The notes under the pieces were generated by a model. It had not been told where the DNA came from, searched no databases, and saw only the letters and a program-made list of their open reading frames with translations. Shown one piece after another: positions 21,345 through 33,900 of a stretch of 64,000 nucleotides of DNA. The stretch lies in NCBI GenBank assembly GCA_905147135.1, contig LR990064.1, positions 13,224,001 to 13,288,000 of the forward strand, in the 5' to 3' direction. Numbering within the stretch: position 1 is the first letter of the stretch; every line of letters starts with the position of its first letter. Made by a program: the position numbers and the translations under genes. Source of the stretch: Blastobasis lacticolella (lineage: Eukaryota > Arthropoda > Insecta > Lepidoptera > Blastobasidae).

Positions 21345-21600
21345 CATAATAAACTGTGAGGGCGCCGTAACTACGGCATCGAGTGTAAGAAAAATTCCAC
21401 TTGTAGCGATAGTAGATATTAGACCCACAAAACGTTGGTCTGCCCTTGCAGGACCTGGAACAAAAACCTTTTTTTTGTGACCAAACTTTGACTTTTCCTA
21501 GCTATCGCTACTTACATGACCTAGTCACCAAAAAGAAATGTGACTTTCGTGTGACTGAAAATCGAAACTGCCAAAAGGATGTGAGGCAGACAAACCTTGC
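21345..21600. repeat. Repeat with GTGAGGGCGCCGTA end, copy 1
   Basis: ACTGTGAGGGCGCCGTAACT and GAATTGTAGCG-like sequence match 28640-28700 in the same orientation. The right part (AATCGAAACTGCCAAAAGGA) matches 28850-28885 only in reverse complement. Confidence 0.5.
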
Positions 21601-22157
21601 TTACAAACCCACACATGGTGGTGACCATGACTAGTGCACCTAATTATAAAGCAACAAAGTTCAAAATGGATAAAAATTCTCACAGTAAACGCATTTGTAA
21701 TCAAAAGTTGACATAGAAATTGTCGCGTCATCGGATCAGATTGAAAAATATCATTCGAGTCCAAATGTCGATGTGATATTGAGAATCGTATGGAGTGTTA
21801 TTTTTTAAGGACGTCACATGTTTTGGACGCGAGGCTCCGTGACTCAGCTGCTAGAGGAAAAGTTTAATATAAGTATGATTGACGAATTTATTTTCTTAGA
21901 AAATATATCGGACATATTGTTTGTTAAATTCATAAGATCCTAAACATAGGTAGTACTTAAATACTATAGTTCTAGTGGTATCAAAACTCAGTGCGTGTTT
22001 GGTACGCTGTCGTAGATCTTTGTTACGCATTGGATAGGATAGGAACTTGTGCAGCAATAGAAGGTCTAAGTGCGCTTTGTCCGAATAAAAATACGGCATA
22101 AGAGGTAGGTACGGTAAAAAGGAGACAGTAGAATGCAGTTATATATTATGTACACAA

Positions 22158-22250
22158 AGGCCTCCCCCCGATTCCTCCACTCTTCACGATCAAGTGCCAA
22201 TGTCTGCCAGTCACATTCGAAGGCCCGCAGCTCATCTTGTCCAATAAATG
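22158..22250 (+). repeat. Family G short repeat
   Basis: CCCCCCGATTCCTCCAC through CGAAGGCCCGCAGCTCATC, matching 38148-38225. No known family. Confidence 0.5.
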
Positions 22251-22344
22251 TGCATAACTTAGAAAAAGTCATTGGCATATGACGGCACTAGGGATCGAAT
22301 ATTGTGCCTCTGGCTGACGAGTCGGTCTGTTAGCTAAGTTTAGT

Positions 22345-22600
22345 ATAACAATAACTTAACTAAAGTGGCAGTGGACTGGTCATATCTGCCAAAGAATCGA
22401 CCACCGCTGGTGTTAACGAGTTCATGAGTGTTTGTGTATGCGGCAAGCTTAGTATAGGATGCCTTCCGGCTAGATGAAGTAACGATTTGCGGCTACGGGT
22501 GGATGCTGGATGCGGCAAGACGACAACAGGGTGTATTGGCGGTCATTGGAGGAGGTAGCCAGCAGTGGACTAATATAGGCTGATGGTGGTATTAATTTCA
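22345..22600 (+). pseudogene. Decayed RTE C-terminal fragment
   Basis: The translation shows LKWQWTGHICQRIDHRW and then YWRSLEEVASSGLI, the same C-terminal blocks as RTE-1 (LKWQWAGHIARR and LWRSLGEAYAQQW), with stops between. It ends TGATGGTGG. Confidence 0.6.
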
Positions 22601-22619
22601 AGTTTTACCAGGTGGTAGG

Positions 22620-22920
22620 GCTATGTCAAGCATGAGGAGTCCCCTTGGGTGAGTAGCACCGTCTTATCTATTTCTACCGTCAAGCGACAATGCATTATAT
22701 TACATGCAATACATTGTTGTGTTCCGGTTTAAAGGATAAGGCAGCCCGTGAAATTACAGGCACGAGGCATTTCATCTTAGTCCTCACAGTAACAACGCAC
22801 CTGACGTTTTTCATTTTTGTTACCTGCAACCTAAATGTATAAATCGTAGATGTTATGGGCGACAGTTATCACTTGCCATTGGTGGGCTGTCTGCTCGCTT
22901 GTGAACGAGTAGCGAGAAAA
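22620..22920 (+). repeat. Family E repeat
   Basis: GTCAAGCATGAGGAGTCCCC, TTGTGTTCCGGTTTAAAGGA, AGGCATTTCATCTTAGTCCT and CACTTGCCATTGGTGGGCTG. Copies at 37782-38045 and, partial, 46828-47015. Confidence 0.62.
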
Positions 22921-23054
22921 AAAAGTAGACCTATACGATAATGTTTATTTTTGTTTGCTTCGAAAGGATGAAAAATATAGGATGATCAAGGCAGCTTAGG
23001 GCGTCAGATTAGACGGCCAGTGGAGTGTCCTAGGAATATCTGAAGCTTCTCTCA

Positions 23055-23165
23055 AACTTAAAATTTATTTCTTGATCAGGACATTAAATATCTCTTTCAA
23101 TCGATAAAAAGGATAGAAAGTAGGAAGATAATACACCGACAATACCAGACAGAGCCGGACACTTT
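23055..23165 (-). repeat. Family K repeat, partial
   Basis: TCAGGACATTAAATATCTCT and CCAGACAGAGCCGGACAC on the plus strand match the reverse complement of 44195-44392. Confidence 0.55.
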
Positions 23166-23872
23166 TTAAGATTTATGTATGTAAAATGAATGATTACTTA
23201 CTCCCATTATAATTTAATAATCACGAAAAATACAATAAATACAATACAAAATACACAATCACAATTTTCACTAAAATTATTTACAATTTTCGGACTTAGA
23301 TAATGGTAACTTCTTGTTTTTCTTATTCTTCTTCTTATTAGTGACTGTAATCTTAACTTAAACTATACCTAATTAATTACCTATCTATTGCATTACTAAC
23401 ACTGAATGTGAAGAAAATGAATTCTTAAAAATACATGTATAATCCCTGTATTTTAATTTAAAATACAACTTTCAATGTTGAACAACAATGTTAAAATAAG
23501 TTGTCAAATTAAAAATATTTAGTGTAGTACCTACTACTCATAAATACCATTAAAAAGAATCCAAATACGATTGGGTTATCTTATTGCGTTCATTAGTTCT
23601 TATGACCACCTTCCGACTCCATCCACAGACCAACTCTATGGTACCATATTATTGCATTGTCATCAAAATTAAATATTAAATATAGAAAAAAAAATTTGAC
23701 GGACAACAAAATACGTACGAATAGTGTAAGTTAAATAAAAACTTGTAAAAACATGAACTGCATAAACTGCTTTGGCTTTATAATACGGCTAAGAAAGAGA
23801 ATATGTTCCTTCATACCGTGGATTAGCTGTTCCATTAGGAATCTTATAATCAGCACCAAGAAACATTAACAT

Positions 23873-24928
23873 TTAATTAAAATTCAAATACTTATTAATC
23901 CTTTTGATAAAACTATCCGACAATACAGGTTTTGCATTGATTCTATCTTTCAAACTAGATATTGAAGATACTAGATAACTTTTGGGTGTAGCGAAACTAC
24001 TAGGTCGCACAGGTAAAGGTGTCACAGTTAAGGGAACATTCCTAATATTTGTGTAAAGGTTAGGTTTGTTATGGCCTATTAGAACTACATGTTCTGCTGT
24101 GTCAGAATTGGGGTTACCAGTCGTAGATGGAACATTTATTTCTACCACAGGACTAAATTTTGGTGTGGGTGTGACATTGTACACCTTTTTGGTAACGAAG
24201 AGGTCTTTTAGTTCGTCATAAGAAGGTTTCACGGTCGATGCTGATCCTAAGTTAGGTTTTAGAGTAGGCACAACTATTGTACCTAACTGTTGGTTCTGAG
24301 GATTGTAGAGTGCAAATTTGCTTCTGTGTGGTTCGTAATTATCGTTTTTACTATCATATTCCAGCGAATAATCATTATTATAATATTCTTTAGATAAATC
24401 TGAGTATTGATTGTAATCATCTTTGTTAGATTTATAATTATCGTTATATTCCGGTTTATATTCCTTATTCTGTACATAATCATGAATATCGTCTTTATAA
24501 TCTTTAGCACTATGACTATAATCATTATACGCGTTCTGATTTTGATAACTTTTTGGCTTATCGGCATAATTTCTATCACTGTTCTGTAAGTAATTATTAC
24601 CACCGCCATTATAAATATAATCTTTATTATAACCAGCATTATTTGAACCATAATCACTTTTGCTGCCGTGATTTGAATTTTTGTAATCATTGCCATTATC
24701 AGATTTATAATCATTATGGTCGATGTCATTAGTATGAACGTCGTCGTATCTGACGTCAGCTTTATATCCATTCTCATCAGCAGTGTAGGATACTATCTGC
24801 ATACGTCCATCAGGAAGTCTGACCCGGTACTCTCCGTTGGTAGCTGACCCACTGCTATGCTGGGAGTGGGAGAAATCATCGCCTGTCTTCTTGTCCCGTA
24901 CAGTATAGGAGAAAGCGTAGTTGGAACC
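23873..24928 (-). CDS. Cuticle gene exon 5 (R&R domain, Tyr-rich tail, stop)
   Basis: The acceptor TTGTTACAG precedes GGT TCC AAC TAC, so the exon starts at 24928 and runs 351 codons to a TAA at 23875-23873. A reading frame starting a few codons upstream is only intron read-through. The exon holds the whole Rebers-Riddiford domain and the Tyr/Asn/Asp/Lys-rich tail. I saw no consensus AATAAA on the minus strand close to the stop, so the 3' end of the transcript is unplaced. Confidence 0.9.
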   Translation of the reverse strand, partial: GSNYAFSYTVRDKKTGDDFSHSQHSSGSATNGEYRVRLPDGRMQIVSYTADENGYKADVRYDDVHTNDIDHNDYKSDNGNDYKNSNHGSKSDYGSNNAGYNKDYIYNGGGNNYLQNSDRNYADKPKSYQNQNAYNDYSHSAKDYKDDIHDYVQNKEYKPEYNDNYKSNKDDYNQYSDLSKEYYNNDYSLEYDSKNDNYEPHRSKFALYNPQNQQLGTIVVPTLKPNLGSASTVKPSYDELKDLFVTKKVYNVTPTPKFSPVVEINVPSTTGNPNSDTAEHVVLIGHNKPNLYTNIRNVPLTVTPLPVRPSSFATPKSYLVSSISSLKDRINAKPVLSDSFIKRINKYLNFN

Positions 24929-27900
24929 CTGTAACAATTTCATTGAGTGTTACACGTCACAAAAATGCAATGTCGATTGTTGTGGATCCTTTGACGGGTA
25001 GTTTGATATGTTATGCCACTCAGTGACAAACGAGCAACACAGTTTTTTTTGAAAGTTTTTCTTTTTATGACATTTAAACAAGCGTGCAGTGAGCCCACCT
25101 GATGGAAAGTGGTAATTATTGCATGAGCAGCTACGATGCTAAAGGTTTAAAAGGAGTGTCACCCAAGCGCGGTCCATACACACGAAGTTTGATCATAATT
25201 TGAATATAACTAATCAATTCACGAGACGTAGACGAGAGTTAGGAACCAATGTCTATGTCTGTGGTTTATCAGGTTTTCGTTACAATGTATCGCTTCAAAG
25301 TTGCAGAGGATAATTTTTTTATTGAATTATTATAATCCGCGTCATGAAAGAAGAGACTTGTCAAATGGCAGTAGGGGATTTCGCAGGTAATCGTCTACTG
25401 CGCAAGTCGAACCCCGTGGCCCGCCAAGTCTCTTTCTACATGACACTAGTTTTCAATCATGTGCAACTTTGAAACGATATAATATTTGCACGAATATCTA
25501 ACAAAATACTGACATACTGGTTTCTAACTTGCATTTAAGAGTAGATATTGATCATAATTTCAATAGTAATCATACTGCAGAAACGAAAATGGGTTATTTG
25601 AAATCTAAAATTCTAAACTGCTCTACTCGCACTGCCGTATAGTGTTCGGCAGAGTAGAATAGCACAAACACCTTACGCTCGTGGGTGTCGTACAAGGCGA
25701 CTACACCATAATTCGGTGCATAAGTTCTACAGTCTCCGTAGGCTGGAAAATGGCCAGCAGCGTTGTTTATTTTTAAATTTACGGCATTGCGATCTCCAAC
25801 CCACCTGCTAAGCGTGGAGATTCGTGGGAGAGGCCCTAAGTCATGCAGTGGACTGTTACGGGTGTGATGATGATGATGATATAAGTATTTTAAGAGTTTA
25901 AGTGGGGCTATAAATGTTCTACGGAAAATAAACGACAGTCGGAAAAAAATGCTAGTTTACTTCATCAACTCGAGTCATTTAGTTACGTACCCCTCCCTGC
26001 TAGTTTCTGCAATGTAATTTATTAAGTGGAATGAGAGCGCGATCGCTCTTTGAGAAGTCTTTAGGTTAAGGTTCATTTCTTGCACTCGCTGCGGTAGGCG
26101 AATGTTCTCAAACTTCTTTATATTTTTATTTATATATGTTATACGATAAGCCAGCCACCTAATGGAAAGTTATCACCGCCGCCTTTGGACATCAGCAACA
26201 CCAGAGGCGTCACCAGTGTATTGCCTACCTCAAATATGTCGCGGAAGTTGGCACACTTCTCTAGTTCTTCAAGAAAAGGATAAAAAGGTTTTTACGGGGT
26301 CGGCAACGCGTGGGTGATGCCCCTGGTATTGCAAACGTCCATCAGGCAGGCCGTAAGCTTGTTTGCCGCCTTAGTGGTATAAAAAAAATGTAGGAATGCG
26401 GCTGCTTGCTTACCTTGTGTGCGTGTACTCGTAATGTGAGTATTATTGAGCTTCCCTATTGGAGCGATAGATGTCGCTACACTTTTAATGACAACAATCA
26501 TCTTTGCATTAATGTTCTGCTTGTACTCTCGCACACGAAGGCACGGGATCCACCTTGACCAGGATTTAGCAGATTAGGTAATAACAGTCGAGCGACTACC
26601 ATCCGACCTCAATCACCCCGCTACCAGGGGAAACTGACCAGACTGATTATGGTTACACATTCAGTCGCCTGAATGTGCAGGTTTTATCACGATGTTTTCC
26701 CTCGCCGTAAGAGCATCGGTTAGAATTCAACGAATGTACAAAACACAGAAAAGAGTCATTGGTACATGGCCGCAGTGGGATTCGAGCTCGGTACCTATAG
26801 CTTGCGAGTCGGATTGCCCACCTCTAATGAGACCTCTAATATACCTCTCAAATCAAATCATACATCCCAAACTGCAGGGGAATCGTTAGTCTTTAATATT
26901 CTGAACGAAGAGGCCATTCGTTGTTCTTTTGTCTTAACAACTTTTCCTTGAAACCGTGCCTTATGAATTCGAGGTTGGCCATTTTATTTGCTTCTAAATT
27001 TTAAACCAACTAACTATTTAAACCGGCATTAACTCTCTATCGGGATGCGAGTAGGTACAAAAGGCAACAGTAATTTTTTTTCTTTAAATAATTATTGAAT
27101 ATTTGAGAACCCCAGTTTCAATGCACTTTAAATTAATCACTTTATTGCGCTCAGTTAAGACTTGAGCTTTTAGCCGGACGTATGAAGCTTAATTACTCAA
27201 AGCTTTCTCTGCACTTTATTTAGTTTCAACTTGTTCATCTGAGTCTTTGTTAATATCATAAAAGCTTTCGCTGGCGTTTGAAATGCGCAGACATACCTAG
27301 TACAACGAATGGCCTCTTCGTTCAGAATATTAAAGACTAACGATTCCCCTGCAGTGTGATCCCACATGATTTGATTTTCCTTTGATTCAAGAGGTATATT
27401 AGAGGTCTCATTAGAGGTGGTCAATCATCATCATCATAAAGCATCGGTGGCCGAGTGATTAAGGTATCTGACTCGTAATGACTCGCTCAAAAAATTTATA
27501 ACGACATTAATCAAAACTCTTTTCTGAATATGTACATATGATCTGTTTAAACTGACTTGTCTTATATGGTGAACCAATAATACCGAAAATTACGACTTGC
27601 CGTATCAATCACGCTACGTATATTGTGTATAGATGTCGAGAATGATATAAGAAACACGTAGAATGTGAATTTCAACGAAAATGCTGCACATTATCCATTG
27701 AAATACATAATTTCCATATCCAAATAAGACAAGTCAGTTTGGACAGATTATAAGTTGAATAACTAACCGATGCTCTTACGGCGAAGGAAAAGATCTTTAT
27801 AAAACCTGTACATTCAGGCGTCTGAATGTGTAACCATGATCCAATCTGGTCAGGTTCCCCTGGTAGCAGGGTCACGGAGGTCAGATGGCAGTTGCTCCAC

Positions 27901-30900
27901 TGTAACTACCTCATCTGCCAAATCCTGTAGGACATCAAGGAGGACCAAGGCCCCTCGTGCGCGGGATCAGAACCGGGACATTAAGGCCAAGACGATTTTT
28001 TTATCATCATCATCATCTCTGGTATGCACTGGCTCTCTTAGCAAAGTCGTCTGTGGCCCCAGCACAAGTGTGTCCGCGACAAAGCTCGCGCCGCGAGAGA
28101 GCGATTGTCTCTTTTTCTCATTATTAAGACGAAAGAGATAGCAATACCTATGTCGCGCTTTTTCGCGCATATCGCGCGCGAGAGCAACTTGTGCTAGGTC
28201 TACTGTCATATATCGAAATCAATAAAAATAGTACAAGAAGTAACCGACTTACCTGGTTGTATTCGGAATTATCATCTTGGACGTGGTTTTTGGCGTCTCT
28301 GGTATGATCTGGTATGTGTTCTTTTACCTGAAACCAATAAAACATATATTATTATTTGACGACCTGACTGGTTCAGTGGTCAACATGCCAGTCGGCCACG
28401 CAAGAGGTCTCGGGTTCGATTCCCGGCCGGGCAAAAATTTAAATGATGAATTTTAATTTCTGTCACGGGTCTGGGTGTTCTATGTATAATAAGTATGTAT
28501 TTGAAAAGTATATAAGTAGTATATCAGTTAGCTAGCACCCATAGTACAAGCTTTGCTTAGTTTGGGGCTAGATGGCGCTATGTGAATTTGTCTACGATTA
28601 TTATTATAGTCAATCGAAAAATAAATAAACTATAGTAATAGACTGTGAGGGCGCCGTAGGTAATCCTACGTCATCGAGTACAAAAAACATTGCATTTGTA
28701 GCGTAAGTAGATGTTTAGGAAACCCACAAAGCAAAGAAAGAAAAAAAATTTTTTTTTGTGTCAGTAACTTCGACTTTTCTTTCAAGATGGTACATACATA
28801 TCCTCTTGTGTGGATTATATAAGTAATGAACCGGGTGTCTCGGGTATATCCTCTTGGCAGTTTCGCTTTTCGGACATATTAAAGTCACCGAAAAATTCGT
28901 GGAGGTTTCATCACGATGTTTTCCCTTAACATTCAGCTAATGTACATAACTCAGAATAGAGTCATTGGTACGTATGACCGCTCTGGGGTTCGCACCCGGT
29001 TCCTCTCGCTTACGAGTCGGACACCTTAACCACTAGGCCACTAACGCTCACTGCTGACGCTTACCTGATATTCCTGCTTAATGACGGGCTTCTGTTTTAG
29101 CTGTAAGACTTTCTGCTGCGCATGGTCCGATAAAGCTTTGTAGATCGGCGGGAGAGTTTGTTCCTGTAAAGAAAAAAGATTATATAAGTACATGCAGTAC
29201 TCGGCGGCATTCAGGCGATTGAATGTGTAACCATGATCTAATCTGGTCAGGTTGCCCTGTTAACAGGGCCACGAAGGCTAGCTGGCAGTCGCTCTACTAT
29301 GATTTCCTGTTTGAAGAATTTCTGGATCCTGTTCAGGGCGGACCCCAGCCGTCGCATGCAAGAACACAATCGGGTCTTTGATGCCAACGTTTTAAAAGTA
29401 AATAATAAAATAGTTATTTATTTCCATAACTGTTGTTTACATTTATACACTGCTTTCCGAGCTAGGTATAATCCGCGTCATGAAAGAAGAGACTTGTCAA
29501 ATGGCAGTAGAGGGGATTTCGCGCAGGTAATCGCCTACTAAGCAAGTCGAACCACGTGACCCGCCAAGTCTCTTCTTATTTGACTCTAGTATGTATGTAT
29601 GTAAACTCTCTATAGTATTGCGTATAACTACATAAAGAACAATAACAAAAGAAAATAAATATACATTGCAAAGGCGGGCTTATCCCACAATGGGATAATT
29701 GTACATACATATCTGTGTTACGAGAAACAGTTGCATCTTCTCTTAAATAAACCCAGTATTTTTATTTATTAATTTCCCTTTAAGTAGCAAATGCATGAGT
29801 TTCTTTGATATTTCTATCGCAGTGCTACTCTACTCTGTTTTAAACTAGCCAGGCATTTGACATCTCACATGGTGGTATGCAGCCGAAGATAAATAAATAA
29901 ATAATCGTGGACAAATTCACACAGCGCCCCAAAGTAAGCAAAGCTTATGTTATGGGTGCTAGATAACTGATAAACTACTTATATACATTTTTTTTAATAC
30001 ATACTTAAGATGCAGCATAATGTCTAGGAACAGCCTATTCGCTCTAGCCTTGAAGGCGTCCAGGTTCCAGGGAACACACTCGCAGGCAATGGTCCATTAC
30101 AACAATACAATACAATACCAAAGGGGTTGTAATACCAAAATTTAATATTAGTTTTAGTTCCTATTAAATTTGAATTCCTCTATTTTCTTAAAATGGCTAC
30201 GAAGTAACTGACATACGAGTGTAGTCAGTAAAACGGTTTAAAAAAAGTTAAAAGGAACTCGCTTCGTTTTGTTTCAGTCCAGTTTCCTTCCCGCGCTTTT
30301 TGGGCAGCGTTCCAAATTTAAGGATTTAATAGAAGTTTGTTTTCTAACGGCTTTTGGCCACAGCCACGGCTGGGACTAGATTTTTTAATTGCACCAAATG
30401 TCATAATAAGTTTGATTTTTGTGCATTTCCGGGGCAAACGGACTGAAAGGCCTGATGGGAAATTGTTACTGTCATCTATAAATTATGTGTCATATTATTA
30501 ATTATGTTTCAAAGTAAGTATACGTCGGAGTTTTAGGCACCGCCGGGTTCTAATCCCTCTGCGGCCATATACCAATGACTCTTATTCGAGTTATGTATAT
30601 TAGTTTAATGCTAACTGGTGCTCTTACGGTGAGGGAAAACATCGTGTTGAACTGCACATTCAGGCGACTGAATGTGTAACCATGATCTAATCTGGTCAGG
30701 TTCCCTGTGTAGCAGGGTCACGGAGATCAGATGGCAGTCGTCCCACTGTAATTATCAGATCTGCCAAATCTTGGATCATGGTCAAACTGGACCACGGTCC
30801 TCGTGCGCCGGGACATTAATGTACATAACTCAGAAAAGAGTCATTGGTACCTGGCCGCACTGGGATTTGAACCCGGTACCTCCATACCGTAACCACGTTG

Positions 30901-33900
30901 CCTGCGAGTGTGTTCCCTGATCAATATAATCTGGATGCCTTCAAGGCTAGAGTGAATAGGCTGCTACAAGACGGGCATGGTTCATCTTCGGCCGCATCGT
31001 CACTTACCAACAGGTGAGATGGCGGTCACATGCCTGTCTTGTCATAAAAAAAAAAACTCTCGGCCACCGACACTCTTCAGTGAACCTTCCGTAAGCACAT
31101 AATAATATCGACTCAAGTGTGTTATCTCCCTTATTAGTCCTCGTGCAACAGAACTGAATATTGCTCGCAACGTTACAGCGTGTAGTTTATGTAATACAAC
31201 ATATTGCTCGGAGCAAAAACCAATCCATCACTAATTAACTGAGCGGCGATTCGTTAACTAGTGATGGGATTCGCCGGAGTTTTGGGACCGAGACCACAGA
31301 ATACTGAGACCACCGAGACTAAGGTTGCGTGAGTTCGTAGTCAACGGTTATTTTTCTTCACGGGTGTTGCCAATTTTCCCATTTTATTTTTAATTCTCGT
31401 TATTATTTTGGTCTCAAAGACTGCTCTGGGGCCCAATTTGAAACCATTGGTCTTCCATTAGCAATAGCAGAATAGCGAAAACGTGTCAATTGAGATTCAA
31501 TTGAGCTATTCGTAAATTAGCTGACTTGGCGCCCTGACTTCTTGCTAACAGTTACGTTACGTGTGAGCTCGGTCATATTTAACCATTAGCCTCCTATTTG
31601 TCCTACCATTGAGTTCTTCAACAAAGGATTTTACGGGGTCGGCAACGCGTGGTTGATGCCCCTGGTATTGCAAATGTAGCTTAATTTCTAAACATGATAA
31701 AGGCTTTCGAAAAAAACTTGCCCTTTTGCCCGCAACTTTTTATTAAAATCTACAAAAAGCCCGACTCCAGTCTCGGTCCCAACGCGTGCCCATCGCTACC
31801 GAGTCCTTGCGCCGAAATAAAACAACACCTGCTAGTTACCATAGGGTACAATGGTTGTACATAATCAATCATACGCCTTAAGGCATGAATGGTTGGAGGA
31901 AAAATATAATATTGCGAAATGGCTCCCTTGGAACGTTCGGCCAGGAGAACTGCGGGTAGATTTCTTCTTTAAGGATGAGTAAGTGTTAAAAAGTAAATAA
32001 ATAAATATACTAACAAAAAATAAAATAAGTACTAAAAAAAACTATACTAATAACATACGTAATAAACTGATATATTCGTTATACTCAAATCTGTAATACG
32101 TAAATTAAGAAAATGTTTATACGATGCATGATGTAAGGAATCAATAAAAAGCTTTATTATTATTAAGTGTTACACCGTGCCGGGTCCGTGCTGTGCCTCG
32201 ACCGTAGCTCGGCCGGAGCACGGTTCAAAAATCATCCCATATATTTTGAATGGACACTCTCATGCTATACCGAGAGACAACAGAGTAGCAACCGAGCAAT
32301 GACAGCTTGGTTGCCACTCGATATAGCATGAGTTTGTCCAAATTGTCCGGTTGTCCTCCCGCACGAGGGCCTGGTATCGGCCTTAACTTAGATCAAGGAT
32401 TTGTCAGACCAGGCAATTAACTTAGAGAAGTGCCATTGGTACATGCACTAGCGGCACTTGGGGTCGAACCCGGTACCTCGGTTTTTCTCTTTTTGTTACT
32501 GTTTTGTACTTTTGTGCCTTGGAAGTAAATGCAATAAACATGTTTTTACCTTTTAAATTAGTTAGGTTAGGTAAGGTTTGTTTTTGTTTATTATAGGTCA
32601 ATAGTTATTGATCAGTAGTTTAGAAAATATTAAATAAACATGTTTATTTACATATTTACTTAAAAAGCTATAAATCCCCACGAACCTCACGGCCCCACCA
32701 ACCGTTTGATCAACAGAGATCGCAAGTCATCTCTCGAGAAGATACACAATGACCAGAGTGACCTACATAACGGGATACTGTCGTGCCCTCCGCTGTACAA
32801 TATCGCATAGAATTTATTTATGGACAGTCGATGGCAGTGTAATTGTTTGGGTGTTGTGTAACTTTTTGTGTTGGCTTCTGTGATTTGCATCTTGAGACTT
32901 TTTTTTGTATACACCGAGATGGTGCCATGGCCTGATTGATGGTAAGCAATCACCGCAGCCTATGGAGGTTTGCAATACCAGGGGATCACCCACGCGTTGC
33001 CGATCCCTTAACGTAAATAACTCTATGTTGTACTCTTAAGGGATAACCTCTCCAGGTTTAAACTTTGTCATTTAACTTGAGTATGTTAAAAATGCAAAAG
33101 CTTGGGATGATTAATAATTTGATTCGGTTTTTAATTATATTTTAAAAACATCTCTGGAGGATGCGTATGCCCAGCAGCAGTCGTTTATTAATAAAAAAGA
33201 TATTGCGAGGAAGGAGGATTCTTATAGGGTCCTTATTTATCGTTCGTTCTGGATACAAGTATGTATTAGTATACCTAAATAAGTTATTTATGATGAACCA
33301 ACTCTTATTTTGCAAAAACTATAAAATAATATACAATAAATCAAAAAATCAAAAACTCACCTCATAATCGCTGTATCTGTTATCAACGGAAGCTACATCC
33401 AATTTGGATCCAACCACACTGTCGTAAGGTTCAAAATCCAATGGCACAGGCGTTGTCACTACAGGGAAGACGTACGGCTTGTAATCCTTGATTCGTCCCA
33501 GAAAATCCGGTTTCGGACTGCCAAAAACCGGTTTTCTGAACTCCGGCTTCAATCGGAATTCCGGTTTGATGAAATCTGTTTTGTAGTCCGGTAATTGGTA
33601 CTGTGGTTTGTACGTGAATTGGCTTATTTGTGACTGTGAAGCTATGGAGTTGTTCTGGACCAGTTCGCTTTGGGCTATAGACTCTAGCAGAGGTCTTGAA
33701 GTGACTATAAGTGGAGGCCTGGGCGGCGGTGGGCCATCGTTCGGAAATAGTACTGGGCCTTGTCTGGAACAAATTTTAAGGTTATTAATGACATGTAGAT
33801 ACAGGAGCGTCGGTGGTTTTTGGAATTCTCTTGATGGGTTGATGACTATACGCAAAAAATCTTTCAATAAAAATAAAAATTCATTTAAGAACTTGACAAG

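Noticed and set aside
24407..24589. Membrane-like ORF antisense to the cuticle exon
   Set aside because: Antisense shadow of the same low-complexity coding sequence; no start or splice support.
24283..24777. 164-codon Ile/Met-rich ORF inside the cuticle exon
   Set aside because: It is a shadow in another frame of the Tyr/Asn/Asp-rich coding repeat. Composition follows from the AAT/TAT-rich codons of the real frame.
31262..31800. Complete hAT-type transposon
   Set aside because: Ends resemble each other, but no 8-bp target duplication and no transposase remnant were found; kept only as a low-confidence repeat.
32687..32953. 88-codon minus-strand ORF
   Set aside because: Overlaps a common repeat phrase (GGCAACGCGTGGGTGATGCCC type, also at 26295 and 31640); no protein-like pattern.
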